Below are positions 11,968-24,580 of a stretch of DNA of 64,000 bases, one piece after another. This DNA comes from Opeltia flavorubescens (lineage: Eukaryota; Ascomycota; Lecanoromycetes; Teloschistales; Teloschistaceae). Under the pieces are notes generated by a model, which was not told the DNA's origin, did not search any database, and saw only the letters and a list, made by a program, of their open reading frames with translations. Location of the stretch: the NCBI GenBank assembly GCA_000442125.1, contig KE546973.1, forward strand, positions 682,001 through 746,000. Reading direction: 5' to 3'. Both the position numbers and the translations under genes were made by a program. The first letter of the stretch is position 1. Each line of letters begins with the position of its first letter.

Positions 11968-14900
11968 TTATTCCAGCTCTTTACTCTTCAGCCGGATCAT
12001 CTCGTCGGACAAAGAAGCCATCCAGAGACATTTATCCAGCGCGTCCTCCACTGGCTGATAGTGGTATTTCGAGCTCGCATCAATGAGCCGAAGTAGGCTC
12101 TTGACAATTGACGCTGTCGTCCGGTAGCGCTCGAAATTCACTAGTGGCTCTCCTTCGCGGGTACTCGGCACCTGCGAAGGCTTCTGAGAGTTGTACGTCA
12201 AATCGTGAATATAGAGTGCTACTGATAGTTAGTGACTGCACGTCGTTTGCGCTTAGGATGACATTCAACATACCGATAACAGGGATACAACCCTCCTCTG
12301 AATTCGTTGTTTCCATTTCTTGTCGCAGATTATGGAAATTCTTAATCGGGGTTACGAGGGTCTCCAGCTCCTTAAGAGTCTTCTTATCCACAATGGGTAC
12401 CAGTTCCCACGTCTTCGTTAGCCTTGAGATGTCCACCGACGTCAGAGCGATCGTGAGTTGAAACATTGTGGCGAAATTGTGGGTTTTCCTGCAATGTCTG
12501 GCGATATGAATATACTTGACAATAGCCCAAGCTCTCTCCTCGACGCTCTGAGTCAAGACGATCTCAGACAGAACCCACTTAACCACCAGGTTGAAACGCG
12601 CAGTGACCAGCTCAATNCCTGTAGGGTCTTGCGTCCGTAGGTAATCGACCCAGTTCAGAGTTGATGGTGAAGTGTGATGCCATCGCATGTCGATGAGATC
12701 CTGCCAGTTGATTTCGTTCAGAGCATCTCTCTCGATAATTGTGAATTGCTGTGCAATTACCCCTGAGTCAAAGGACATGACAAAGGGTACATGTCTGTGC
12801 GCGGAGAGATTCTGCGTTGAGATGGAGAATGCCTGTGAAGCCGCTGTCTTTGGACCTGTAGGCTGGACCGGTAAACTCACTGGGGATGGGTCTGGCGTGG
12901 GTGGCTTCCTTGAATCTTGACTTTGCTTTGCCGACGATGAGATAGCTTTGGCAGTCTCCTGAGCCATGGGAGGCGTCGGCGGATGGGTCGGGTAACCAAG
13001 AAGGTAACCAATCTTTGGTGGCCTGTTCTCGTTGCGGACAAGTTGAGCTGCTGAACCAAATGGATAGTCAATGTCGTCCTCGGGCTCAATAGTGTCATCA
13101 GATAAATCGGATGAGAGGTCGCTCAGAAATTCATCTTCGTCAAGCAGGAAAGAGTCGGTTGTTGTTGGGACAGACGATCTGCCCCTTGCACCCCTTCTGA
13201 AATGCACAAAGTCAGAGTCATCTTGTGGTGATATCGGCGTGCCGTCTGCTTGGGAATCAGAAGCACTGTGATCTGGACTAAACAGCGGTCGAGGTACTGA
13301 TACACCAGAATCTTCAGCTTTTGGAGTTTGAGATCTTTCAGGCTCGTGACCAATCCCTCGCTCCAATACAGGTGTGGACGCGTAAGATTCTTCGGATGTT
13401 GCATAAAGACTTCTTGTCATGTTCGACCGGGTTTCTGCATTGCCCTGCCGAATGGGCCTGTCGGTTTCCCTGGGAGTAGGAGCTAGTTGAGGATCAGGCG
13501 GAATGGGGAATGATACTCCCCCACCCAGCTCAAAGGTCTGGATCGGCTCTTCTTGGGTTTGAGCCGTGGCGCCCAGCGTCTTCGCATGCTCTTCGCTCGA
13601 AACCTGCTTCACGCCTGTGGCGGGATATAGATTTTCCGGTCTTTGTGCTTGCGGAGGTGGGTTCCTTCGATATTTCCCCTCAAGCTTAAGTAATGTTGCC
13701 TCGATATCACCGCCTTCGTCATCGGGGATGCGAGCAAATTCTGCTAGAGCAGCTTCGAATGAAGGACGTAGAGCAGGTTGTGACGAATGTGTACGCATTA
13801 AGGAGATTGATCTTGGTGCAGGCTCAACGTGAGGCCCGCCTTGACTGGATGGTGGAAAGTCAGGAATGTTATTTTTCTGGCTAGACGGATTGCGAGGAAG
13901 CCTATGCATCGTGTGACCGGAGCCCCGGATAGATTCGGAGTACGTCGTAATTGAGCCGACAGACCTAGATCTTCGAGGTACTTTGTTCAAGTCATGAACA
14001 TTTTCATTCGCGCGAAGATCACCACCTGGCCGGCGGCGTAACATTCGTCCAGGGGGTCTGTCGGTAGCATCTGTCGATGCATGAGATACCGTATGGCCGA
14101 CGAGATTCCGCGCTCGCCCAGAGTCGTTTCGGTGAATACTGCTTTGGTAGGAGGCATACTTTCGGAGAGATCTTGACGTAGAATGAACCGATTTCGAGGA
14201 TTTCTCGTACGAGGATGGTGGCGGCGCGTGTTCACCCATACGAGAGCCTCCGAATGCTTTGGATGCCTGTGGGTCGATCGACGTTGGCTGCCGCTTCGAA
14301 GCGAAATCTTGACCTTGGTCTACTGCAGTATTGGGTCTGTTCTCTTGCACTGGAGCGGTAAGCACTCGGTCTGCAACCGCTGCAGCGTTGCTGAGTCTTG
14401 CAAGAGGTGAAGGCTTAGACGCGGATGGAGGACTTGTATCTGCCTGATGTGTGTACTGATAGATGGCGCACCCGCTGGTATCTTGGATATTGTATGGAAA
14501 GTTTAAATATTCCGATGGGATGTTTGGTACGGGTTCATCAAGACCGGTGCCATCAACTATCGGAATCGATCGACTTCCATTCGTAACCCCGCTGGGATTC
14601 CTTATTGAAACCTCGGGATGTGTCAATCCATGACTCGGAGTGAACTGCGCCAGATTATTACGATACATAGTCGATACGGTGCTGTGTTGCAAGTCCTCCT
14701 CCGAGGCTTGCATGAGGGCTCTTTGGAACATCTCGGAGACGTCAGCGACCAAGAGGTCGATGCGGGCATTTTGTCTAGAAGGATCAAGTTGACGTTGACT
14801 GGTATTTGCCTTCTTGGCGCTTTTGCATGATGTGGCCATAGAGCTCTTGCTACGGGCGACTGAAGGCAACGATAGATCCGCGCTTGCAAAGGGAGGCTGA

Positions 14901-17390
14901 CCGACCTGCTTACTGCTTAAAGCGCGACGAATACTACCGAAGATGTTCTTCACCCCAGGGTGTGAGGAGTAGACGACTCTGTTGCTGCCGCTGCTATAGG
15001 ACTCATCGTCATAATCTTCCTCTTCCTCTTCTTGTTCATCAGAGTCGTCGGAATCTTGGAAAAAACCAGCACGCTCTTCTGATACTGGGGATGTGGGCGC
15101 GAACTGGTCAATGTAAGGGGATCCGGGAGGAAGAACATTGCCCCGGATGAGGCTTCCTTGATAGGGGTACGCCATCTCAACATGAGGTGCCGGCTGATCA
15201 ATATTCATCGACGGGAGCGATGTTCGTCTGTCCCGGACGGCATCTGAGAAGCTTCCCGACCTCTTGTGACCGTTCAACAACTGAGGAGGCTCATTCGCGA
15301 GCGCAGAAGGCGCAGCTGGGCATACTCTTCGCTCCGGTCTCAATGTTGGTGTAGTGGGTGCCGCTTGTACGACGGGATGTGCAACAGCACCTCGAGGAGC
15401 ATAGGATCCTGTCTTCTTCAGTCCGAGACCTGGAAATGTACATGACAGTGCTTGTATGCTTTGCTCGCTTGTTGGGGAAGTCTGCAGGCTCCGAATAGTG
15501 GCACCTGAAGCGTGTCGTTGATGCCCTTGAGCTTCTGCTGCAGCTTGTTGGATTCCCTCAAACCAGTTGTTCAATGCCGCCGTTGACTTGTCCAGATCAG
15601 ATCCTCCCTCCAAACGGGGTGGAGAGAGACCCGAAACCTTCGACCACAGTTGACTAGGATGAGTCAATTGACTATCACGGCTTCCTGCAATACCACCAGG
15701 CTGAAGATCAGCATTATCGAGTCCTTCACTTTCCAACAATGGCCCATCCCAATAGAGCGCACAACGACCGTTCCAGCATTTTTTCAGATCGAGGATTAGT
15801 TTCAAGTCGCTCGGCCCATTGCCCGATCTTCGTTTGATTTCCTTCATCAGTGCGTTCAGCCTTGTGCAAAATCTCACCCGTAGATTACGGTCGACAACAA
15901 AATCATAGGGGAAGTAGTTCAGTATCCAGTGCCTGAGAGCTGCGAAAGCACGAACACGAATGACTCGTCCATCATCGTCAAATCTGTTGATTGCCCACTC
16001 AAAGCGAGCTAGTAAATACTCCAGAAGATCGTGTGTCGACAAATACGCCCTTACTGTCAGGAAGAAGTCGGATAAGAGCTCATAGTCTAAGAAACTAGCC
16101 GAAGTTATCTGAGCGATGATGCGAGCTGGAGAAGCCGCTGTAATCTCTCGAGTGCCTATAACGTAACGCACTATAGCCGGATCGTCTGGATTCGTCGCCA
16201 ACGCATCATAGATGGAAGGAATGATTGGCTCTTTGGCCCGGTGGAACGCAGGCGAGGATGTCACCGCCACTGTTTGCGTATTGTCCCCCACAGGTCTCAT
16301 CTGGATTGTTGGAACTTGCGAAGTGGCTTGAGAGTGTCGCTGTGAAGCTGCCGAATGATTGTCGATACCCGGCGGTGCTGGAAAAGCTGTTTCGTAGTCG
16401 AAGCTAGAGACAGCAGAGGGGGTAAAATCCTCGGTGGTCGAATTCCTTGTATACACAGAGCTGTGGAGGAAGGCGGTGCCTCTTGTGCTGAACCTAGGAG
16501 TGCCAAGTCGATAGTGCGGGATTGGTACTTGCAAAGTCGGCATGGACGGGCCGTCTGTCGTTTTGGTGGGTGTGCTTGCGTGATCTATCACAATCTTGAA
16601 GTCGCCCGCTTTTGACCTCCGAATCTCCATTTGCGTGTCGACCGTTGACATTGATACGGTACGAGAACGGCGGAGGGACTCTCGTGCTGTTGATGTTGAT
16701 TTTTCGGTAGTGCGGCCGATTGATCTAGCGCGCCGAGTCGGTGCTTTTGACGTCTGCGTGTCTGACCAGACGCTGCTCTGTACTTGAATTTGGCCAGTGG
16801 ATTTTGACTTCAAATTGGATTCTGGTGAAGAATCGGTTGGTCCTTGTGGAAAGGCATGATGCGGTGCCTGAGGCGGTTGATTGGTGGACTTGGTGGACGG
16901 TCTACGCAACACAGAGATCGAGTGTCAGATCCGAAGACGAAGATGCAAGCTAGATGCAGTCAGTTCCCTCGACGTACCTGAGATAAATCTTCCCGTTGTT
17001 TCCTACGTTCGCCACGGTAAATTGGCGTCCTTCCCTTCCTCCGGTTTGGTTATCCAATCCGATACCTTGGTTTGCTCTCTTAGTCGAGCGTTGTCGCAAC
17101 ACTTCGGTACTATTTTTTACGTGTCGCAAGGATGGCTGACGTCCCCTACTCGGCTTCCGTTCCAAACTCGCTCCGTGTGTTTGCTTTTCGTTGGAAAGGC
17201 CACGCTTTGGTGTTTTGGAGAACTCAAATTGTTGTTGAAGTCTCAAGCTACTCTCTTCAGCTTGAGGGTCAGTTCGCTTCCTCTTGGCTGTGTCAAAATC
17301 GTTCTTGGTGGGAAGAGAGAAAGTGGGATCGGTCTGAGAAGCGAGAGGGGTCGATGATGCGACAGTCGCCATTCCTGCTTGTGTAATCAT
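11968..17390 (-). CDS. LTE1: LTE1-type guanine nucleotide exchange factor (RasGEF)
   Basis: Large RasGEF-family regulator; in yeast Lte1 acts on mitotic exit and spindle position signalling at the bud cortex. Exons, in transcript order, are 17390-16978, 16901-12274 and 12218-11968, giving 1763 residues. The N-terminus carries the family's FTVANVGNNGKIYLR block, completed across intron 1. The RasGEF_N domain lies at about 365-490 (PSIYDALATNPDDPAIVRYV, then ISNASFLDYELLSDFFLTVR-like sequence). About 1,000 disordered residues follow, with acidic tracts (EEEEEDYDD; DLSSDLSDDT). The catalytic RasGEF/CDC25 domain fills the last 250 residues (EINWQDLIDMRW, VTARFNLVVKWV, LTKTWELV). The ambiguous base at 12617 is in a GGN codon and is silent (Gly). 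Whether fungal Lte1 has exchange activity is debated. Confidence 0.92.
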
Positions 17391-18831
17391 GCAAGGAACC
17401 GCGGATGAAAAAACATCGGCTTGGCTCTTTCAAGTTATCTTATAAGAGACTGATGTGCAAGAAATGCCGCGTGCCGATGATGGGAGCGATAATTGGAGTG
17501 GTCAACAAGCAGCGGTCAAGTGAAGGCGCCAGTTTTCTGAGGACACACCCAAAACAAAAACGGCTGTCATGACTTCATCACAAGGCTCTCTACGCTCGAT
17601 TTGTGGGAGGAGATGAGCGTTGACGTGTAGGTAGGGAGCCGGACACGAGAAATGCAAAGAGTTGAGTCGATGGTGGAAGACGATGAAGTTGAGATGAAAA
17701 TCCGTTGGAATGGAGGATGGGGAGGGGCGTCTTGGCGTGGGCCAGTGAGACGCTTAATTGCAAGGTAATCCTCTCGTATCGTCGTCGGTCCAATGGCTTG
17801 ACGTTCTCTTAAGCATCTCGTAAGCAGCGCAACTTGATTACTGGATATGCCAGACTCGCATTTAACTATAGGTAGGCTCGAGGCCAATAAAGTCGAGGCT
17901 GATCTACGCAATGTTCTCCTGAGGAGTATTGTTGGCCTCTATCTCATTCGAGGCATCTCCACGGCTTTAGACTCCACATCCATATCACCTCAGCCCTAAA
18001 GCGTAATCAAGACAGGATCGAGTAATCTATTAATTTACTCAACTTCCACTAGCTTGCTAATCCAAGATATCTATAACGAGGAGCACATTTATTCATTTCC
18101 AGACCAAGCGACGGACGCTATTACCAACTAGATCAAGGCAGGAATATCGAAAGCTACAAGTAGATATCTTAATATCTTAAAGCATACGGCTCTACCTTCC
18201 GTAATACTGGCTTAGAGATTAGCTAGGATTCCTCTCACGAGCTTCATTTCCGGTGGTTGCTAAAGTATACAATCCGAGAGCATCTCCACTATGAGTTCCG
18301 GACTTTACATCTACAGTCCAGATAGAACCTACAAGAAAGAGCTGTCACCATAAGACCTTTCTAGTCCAGAGAATGTACCTTGTGTATATACAGTAGTCAA
18401 GTATAGACCATTTCTAGGACATAGTGAAGCATCAAAGTTCATTATAGCAGGTACCGACTTAAGGACGTAGTATAAGATTTTCTCTGTGCTCCGTGCGTTA
18501 TGGTTTCGGTCATAACATCTCTCGGTTTGTCACAATTGATGTCCCATATAGATTGAGGCAAATTAGAACATACGTGTTGTGACTCGTGACTCTTTCTTGG
18601 TGCTCTTGGTGTGTCAAGAAAGCCGCCAAGGGAACAAGGTTCCGCGCCACGGCCTCAATCCGCTCCCCGCGAATACGTACTCTTTCTTCTTCGACATGCG
18701 TCGATCTTTCCTACAGTGATCAACAGATCTTGTTCGTTCAAGTGCAAATACTCGAATTATTCTTATCCTTCCACTTCCCCATCGCATAAACCGAATCCCT
18801 ATTCAGTCCTTGAACCTCACAGTTGAGTAAA
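17391..18831. other. Intergenic 17391-18831, partly AT-rich and TpA-rich
   Basis: Divergent gap between LTE1 and the CYSTM gene. No supportable gene. About 17940-18480 is enriched in TpA dinucleotides and has no ORF, which may mark an old repeat eroded by RIP-type mutation (see findings). 18600-18830 is pyrimidine-rich and looks like a promoter plus 5' leader for the CYSTM gene. Confidence 0.5.
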
Positions 18832-19231
18832 ATGTCAAACAAATACGTAAGTGATCGTCGCTCTTCCTCGAGGATCCATAGCTTAATATTCCTCCTCGTA
18901 GGACGCACCTCCTCAGTACCCTGCTCAAACCCACCACGATGCCGGACCCTACAATCCTCCTCCAAATCAAGACTACTACGGTCAAAATAACAACCAAGCT
19001 CAATCCTACTACCAGCAAGGTCCCCCTCAGCAAGGCTACTACGGCCAGCAACCTCCGCAACAGGGCTACGGGCAACCACAGCAGGGGATGTATTACCAGC
19101 AGCAACAGGGACCACCGCCGCAAGGGTACTATCCAGATAATCGTGGCAGGAGCAGCGGTGCAGGAGGAGGCCTCTGTGCCGGTTTGTTAGGCGCGCTGGC
19201 TTGTTGCTGTTGCTTGGATTTCCTGTTTTAA
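18832..19231 (+). CDS. CYSTM-type protein: Pro/Gln/Tyr-rich tail with a cysteine-rich membrane module
   Basis: Small tail-anchored-like protein of 114 residues. Exon 1 is only 15 bp (18832-18846, MSNKY) and exon 2 is 18902-19231, with a 55-bp intron. Residues about 6-92 are almost entirely P, Q, G, Y and N, with repeats such as QQGYYGQQ and PPQQGY. The last 25 residues are Gly/Ala/Leu followed by a run of four cysteines (ACCCCLDFLF). This is the CYSTM layout found across eukaryotes, linked to stress tolerance and plasma-membrane association, probably with palmitoylated cysteines. The role in this organism is inferred from family only. The tiny first exon is supported by the strong gtaagt donor and by keeping frame. 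Confidence 0.85.
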
Positions 19232-19603
19232 AGGCGAAGCCATGAATTGAGTGTTTGCAAGACAGTGGTCACGGCTAGACCAGGGAAACTTTCATTGGTG
19301 ACGGGGATCAGGCGTCTGGGAAGGCGAATTCACATGGAGAAATGCATTAATTGCAAAGGCGTCGAAGTGGTTCGCTTTTACGTGCTTGGTAGCCAAGAAA
19401 GATTCACCTAGGTAACATGGTGTATTGCTGTAGGTTTAACAACTATTCATGAATTCATGCAAACTACCTTCAGTCCTGCATGGAACTTTACAGAATCTGC
19501 CGCGCAGAGACGAGATGCTAGAATCCAAAGCTCGTCTTGACTTTCTATGCACACAGAGGAAGCGATACCGCTTGCTAATCCAAAAATGTCCATGGACAAT
19601 CAA
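19232..19603. other. Intergenic 19232-19603
   Basis: Convergent gap between the CYSTM gene and BFR1. No ORF of coding character on either strand; presumably 3' UTRs. Confidence 0.5.
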
Positions 19604-21306
19604 TCATTCTTCAGCTTTATCTTCCATCGAAGCGTTTTTGAGATCCTCGGCAACATCAGCTTCCGCGTCCTTTTCTTGGGCCTGCTCTGCGTTGGCAGAA
19701 ACTGTCCCATTGACAGATTGCTGGGCTGTTGCGGGCTTTCTCGCCGCTTCATGGGCACGGCGGTTTCCTGTCGATACGGTGGATGCTGGCATGCTAGCTT
19801 CCGCCTCTAAACGGTCAATCTCCTTCTGTGCTCGTTCGATATTCTGCAGACACCCTGTCAGCATTGCATGAAAGTGGAAAAGAATATGACAATAAACGAC
19901 ATTACTCACCTCTTTAGTCTTCTTGTCCTGCTCGCTCTTCCAATTATCCCTCTTGGCTTTCAGCTTCTCTACCACAGTGGCGACATTCGATTGGTTCATC
20001 GGTGGTTCGATGTTGACTTTTGCCAACTCCTCGATAATGCCAACACTCAAATTGAACTTGCCTTCCGCAGGAGTCCCAGGTGCCGGCGAGCCTGCCGCTC
20101 CACTTTTCTTTCCCTTTTTGCCTTTCTTACCTCCCGTCCCCAGGAAGTAAGTATCCTCGCGCTCATCCTTCTTCAGAACTTTCGTTCCTTTGAAGTCGGC
20201 TGCCTCCACGGTCCGTTGGGCTTCTGCTGCAAATCCGCTAGGTCCTCGGAGAGTTTTCTGGGCCTCGCTGGTCGAGGGGTCAAAATACCGGATCAAACCT
20301 TCAGCTGTCAAGATCTCGTCCATATAGGCCGGTTGACTAGCTTCTTCGAGCTTCTGACGCGCAGCCTCCTTTCTCCTCTCCTTCTGCTTCGCGTCCATCT
20401 CGGCCTTGTACCTCTCTTGCCGTATCCGAGCCTGTTCTCGCTCATGTTCGCGATGTGCTCTGTTCGCCTTGTAGTACTTGTCCTTGATATCCTTGACAGC
20501 CGAATATTTTTCTTGTTGATCTGCATGTAGTTTGTTGCGCTCATCTCGCAAAGAGTTGAGGTTCTTGTACGCCTGATCTTGATCGGATTTGATACCGGCC
20601 AACTCCTGAGATATTTTGTCAAACTTCTGACTCAAAGCAGTGGCCTCGGGATTATCGAGACTTTTCCGGAGTTCAGATATTTGAGCCTTGACGTCGTCGA
20701 TGCCTTTTTGAGCTTCTTCAAAGCCAGCAAAGCCTTTTCGCTGTTTCCGCATACTTGATACCTCAGCCAAGGCTTTCTTTTCATCGACCAGCTTCATAGT
20801 GCCCGCGTCCACTTGCTTTTCTAGTCGTTGGATTTCACGATCAATCTCCTCGATACTTTTATATGGTACCCTGCTTCTTGCAGTCTTCTGCTCTGCCATA
20901 CGAGACTTCAGCTGAGCATCAAGCGCCGCAATCTTCTCCTGAGTACTCGTCCTAGAAGACTTGAAACCTGATTGTTGTTGCCTGATGGCTTGCAACTCCG
21001 TTCGGAGCTCCTGCTGTCTCTTTCCGGCAGGCGAGTCCTTGGTAAGGGGTTGGGCTAGATCAATCTTAGCCTTGATTGCGTTCTGTATCAATAGCTTAGC
21101 TTGCATTGTTTGAGGTACTCGGGAGATTATCCTACAAATTTCTCCTGCGCTGCTGCATATTCCTTTTCGGCTTTTTCAAGACTCTCTTTGTACTTTTGTT
21201 CATCCGGCTTCTCTGGCTTGGTCTTGGGTACCCTTTCGGCGACCGGTTCCGATCCGGCATCAATTGTGGACATTGCAGCTGCGGAAGGTGTGGTGATGTC
21301 GGCCAT
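19604..21306 (-). CDS. BFR1: BFR1-type nuclear segregation / mRNP coiled-coil protein
   Basis: Polysome- and mRNP-associated coiled-coil protein at the ER. Loss in yeast affects ploidy and secretion. Exons in transcript order are 21306-21136, 21094-19910 and 19843-19604, giving 531 residues. Residues about 20-360 are nearly all charged heptad-like sequence (KPEKPDEQKYKESLEKAEKEY; AIKAKIDLAQP). They include the family blocks PYKSIEEIDREIQRLEKQVD and KGFAGFEEAQKGIDD. An AYMDEILTAEGLIRYFDPS motif is followed by a basic KKGKKGKKS stretch. The C-terminal domain ends acidic (DKAEE). Intron 1 would be only 41 bp and is the least certain boundary. Intron 2 (66 bp) is in frame without a stop, so retention would add 22 residues. 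Confidence 0.88.
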
Positions 21307-22065
21307 TGTGTCTAAAGATATACCAAAATGCAACGGAAATTCAATCTCGCGCGAGCTAGACTCGAAGCTTGAACATGGCGATAGGAATTTAAGATAATGA
21401 TAATAATAAAATTAGGTTTTGTCAGATTTTTAGTTGAAGGAGCGGAGAATCGAGAGGGTCGGAATGCAATAATCAGTTATTCATCTCAAAAACACTGATA
21501 ATGCTTGAAAGAAAGTAAGACTACATCAAATACTGCATATTATAAGCGACGACGGGACAAATTTTTTTCTCCTTTTGGTTTAGCTTGACGGAGTACCAAG
21601 CTTTCAACTTCACTTGTGCCTGATCGAAGAACCATGGAATCTTCCATCAAGCAGCATATGAACGATATCGTCTACCTCTTAGGGACTCTAAATTATTATT
21701 CTTCAATTACAATGCATTTGTGACCCTGGTGGAGGGCCGCTGCTGAAGCTATCAGTTATCTGCTCAGGAACATGGATAGCTCCAGCAAACGTTAAAACAC
21801 CCTTGAGGACGTATTCGGAAAAGTCAAGCAAGTTCAGTAGTAATTTTATCATTGCACAAGGCTTTTGGCGATGTTAGATTATCAGAGTGATGTTTGTCGT
21901 TCATTCATTCTTCCTAATGCAGCTTACGGGTTTTACGGTTCGAGATTAGATAACATATCTGGAGAGATTTTTTGGTAAAGCAGGGTGTTATAATTTGGTT
22001 ATTCGTGTATTACTTCAACCGTCGACTAAGCAAGAATAAGGATGATTGGACAGATTAGATCGTGT
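21307..22065. other. Intergenic 21307-22065
   Basis: AT-rich gap between two minus-strand genes, with BFR1 promoter at the left and 3' UTR of the orphan gene at the right. No gene or RNA recognised. Confidence 0.5.
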
Positions 22066-22575
22066 CTAAACATCCTCATCCCAGGCAATCTTCTTGCCTT
22101 TAGAGCTCGAAGGAGTGTTCCGAACCGAATTCTCCTTCTCCGTGTCAGGAACGAAATTCGGCTTGCCAGCCATAGCCTGCACCGGAGATGTACTCTCGGT
22201 CTTCTTTCCCGAACCGATCACCATCGGCTTAGGTCCGTTTTGCATCGCTGCCTGCCAATTGCGCTCGGGTTTCTTACCCCGACCCTTTTGCTCTTTCTGT
22301 TTCTTTACAGGGACATTCATCCATCCGCCATGGACTGCGTTCCATTTTTCCATCAACTTGAGGTCATCCAGCGAGACATTATCCTCGCCATGCCACTCAA
22401 TGTTGGACAACGCAATAATAATCGCTTTCGGAGGCTCCGCTTGATTCCTCTGTGCGCGGTCATATGGATTTGTCTGGTAGCCACCCATGTGATGGGCTTC
22501 ATTGGCTATCGGGCAAGACGGATCTTGACAGAGCAGATTAGTAGGAATGGCCGAATTTGCAGTGTAGGAACCCAT
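22066..22575 (-). CDS. Uncharacterised 169-residue protein
   Basis: Single-exon ORF of 169 residues whose composition looks coding, but I do not recognise the family. The first 30 residues contain CQDPSCPI, a Cys-x4-Cys that could bind metal. A predicted folded core spans about 45-90 (AIIIALSNIEWHGEDNVSLDDL, then KWNAVHGGWMNVP). The rest is basic and disordered (KKQKEQKGRGKKPE) and ends with an acidic WDEDV. It could be a small nuclear or RNA-associated protein, but nothing seen decides this. The start at 22575 is the first ATG in frame; an upstream exon is possible in the 500-bp gap. Confidence 0.6.
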   Translation of the reverse strand: MGSYTANSAIPTNLLCQDPSCPIANEAHHMGGYQTNPYDRAQRNQAEPPKAIIIALSNIEWHGEDNVSLDDLKLMEKWNAVHGGWMNVPVKKQKEQKGRGKKPERNWQAAMQNGPKPMVIGSGKKTESTSPVQAMAGKPNFVPDTEKENSVRNTPSSSKGKKIAWDEDV

Positions 22576-23083
22576 CGTATGTGCTCGAGCCTGTTCTGTC
22601 GGTCTTGACAGTTCTGAGCAACAGGAAAAATGGATAGGTTCAGATTTGGAGAGCTGACAAAATAGTTTTCCTCGAGATTTCGATGCCGAAGCTGTTGCGC
22701 TGAAGATGATGAGATGGTACCCATGTCCTCTTCGATGTACGTATATATAGTTGCTGGTCTTGTCGCTGATAAGAATGAGTCAGTCAGGATTGACAAAGTC
22801 TTTGTGAATGCTTCTTTGTCATCAGCCTATGTCGCCGATGTAACGACAATAGCGAAAGAGTAACGTGGTAATCGCTTTGTCTCACTCTGTTTGTCAAGCA
22901 AGTCTTTCTGATGATACAGGACACACAAAGAGCATCAACTCTAACATGAAGTCCCCTCAGTTGCGCTCAAACATTTGACTTTTTTTCTTTGTAACGTCCA
23001 CTTGGATACTAGGAAGAGTGACTCGCAGTATCTGAATATTTTCATGCCATATCGATCCTCGTAGTTCCCATATTCTATCGTCT
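22576..23083. other. Intergenic 22576-23083 (divergent)
   Basis: Shared 5' region of the 169-residue protein and the F-box gene. Short ORFs only. No specific element recognised. Confidence 0.5.
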
Positions 23084-24580
23084 ATGGCCACATACCAGTC
23101 CTTACCTTGCGAGCTGATCGAAAAAATCCTGCAGCATCTACACAGAACTGCCCATGGCGCTAGAGATTTGCAGAACGTCCGTTTAGTGTCCACCCAGGTA
23201 AGCATCCATTTTCTACTTGAGAAATCGTAGTGCTAACAGCCTTTATCTCAGCTGCGAGACATTGCCTCTCCGATCCTATTCAGAACCTACGTATGGGATT
23301 TCATGCTTGGGAAGCGTGAGAATGAAGTTCGGTAGGTTTTGCTGACATTACTATCGTTTGGTAGCTGTACTGACCCAGGTCATCCATATAGCATGGATTA
23401 TTTCGTAAAGCTTGCTCCTGGGCTAACAGCACTTTCCCATTCACTAAGACTTCAATTTCCACCTTTGCTGGACCGCCGCGATATGTACTCAATGGTCGAA
23501 GATTTCATCACCGTGCACAAGCTGAGGAGGTCCCGAGGTCTTGACATTGAAGTCCTATCGCTCCTTCGGAAAGCCGCTAGACCCGAACATGCTATTCTTC
23601 ATAAAGGTAATTTCGGTGTGAGCTTGCATCAAGAGCTTCTACGCACTCGATTCCCCAACTTGAGGCACATCGAAATGGTATATTCGGAAGAATGCCGCCA
23701 AGAGCTCGTCGCCAACTCCGGACTGCGTCTTGGGGGCCAGCCGTTTAATTTCAATGAGAGTTTCTATGAAGATGAGCTGCACCCTCTCATATTGGACTCG
23801 GAATGGATGAAGAATGTGTGCCTATCAGCACCGAAGCAGGTAACCAGCTTCAAGTTCGAAGGATTACGCCTTGGAGCAGACTTTGCACAAAATCTTGCGT
23901 TGATACCACAGACCAAATACCTGGACTTGAGCTTCATCGACACCGAGGGCTATGATCAAGATATATCCCCTTTATTGTGCCCTTGCTGTGTCAGGGAATG
24001 GCAAGGTCAGCTGACCGCCCTGCCAGAGCTTGTGGACCTCAAAATAGCCTTTCGGAGCAACTTGAATTCTGTACAGGACGTTATACTATCCGAAACCTAC
24101 TTCCCGTATCTCGAGGATGTATTGCCGCCATTGTCCAAGTTAAGGAAGCTCTCTGTCGACAATTGGCCGCTTCGGCTTGCTAATTTTTGCCAAATGGTAG
24201 AAGCACTTCAGTCAGATCAAACAGTGCACTTCTCACGTGTTGGAATTGACATCAAAGGTACCGGATGGCCAATCGATAACATTCCTATAGCCATGCTGCT
24301 GCCGGTAGTTATGGCTCAGAAACAGGTCATCGTCGATAGCGCGTTGATTTACTGCATCAATCATGATCACGGCCGTGGTCCACAACGGGCGATAGTCGGG
24401 TACTTTCTCGAGGACGATGATATTGCTGAAGCGCTGGCTGATGCAGAAGTTCTGGCTAGTCAAAAAAGAGAAACAAAACGTGAAGAGCACATGACGGAGT
24501 TTCGAATGGAAATGATGACGAATGTGACTGAGGTTGTCGATAACACATATGATCGACTTAAAACCTGGCTTCATTCGTAA
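23084..24580 (+). CDS. F-box domain protein
   Basis: Likely substrate adaptor of an SCF ubiquitin ligase. Exons 23084-23197, 23252-23331 and 23392-24580 give 460 residues with consistent phase. The N-terminus MATYQSLPCELIEKILQHL, followed by VRLVSTQLRDIASPILFRTY, is a classic fungal F-box (residues about 5-50). The rest has no recognised domain. It contains leucine-rich strand/helix segments (FPNLRHIEMVY, KYLDLSFIDTEGY, LPELVDLKI, LPPLSKLRKLSVDNWPLRL) that suggest a degenerate leucine-rich-repeat-like substrate region. The C-terminal 80 residues are charged. Such F-box genes expand quickly in ascomycetes, so the substrate cannot be inferred. Confidence 0.78.

Noticed and set aside
12108-16953. 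Many plus-strand ORFs of 60-117 codons opposite LTE1
   Set aside because: They are antisense shadows of the long coding frame, and none has a family motif.
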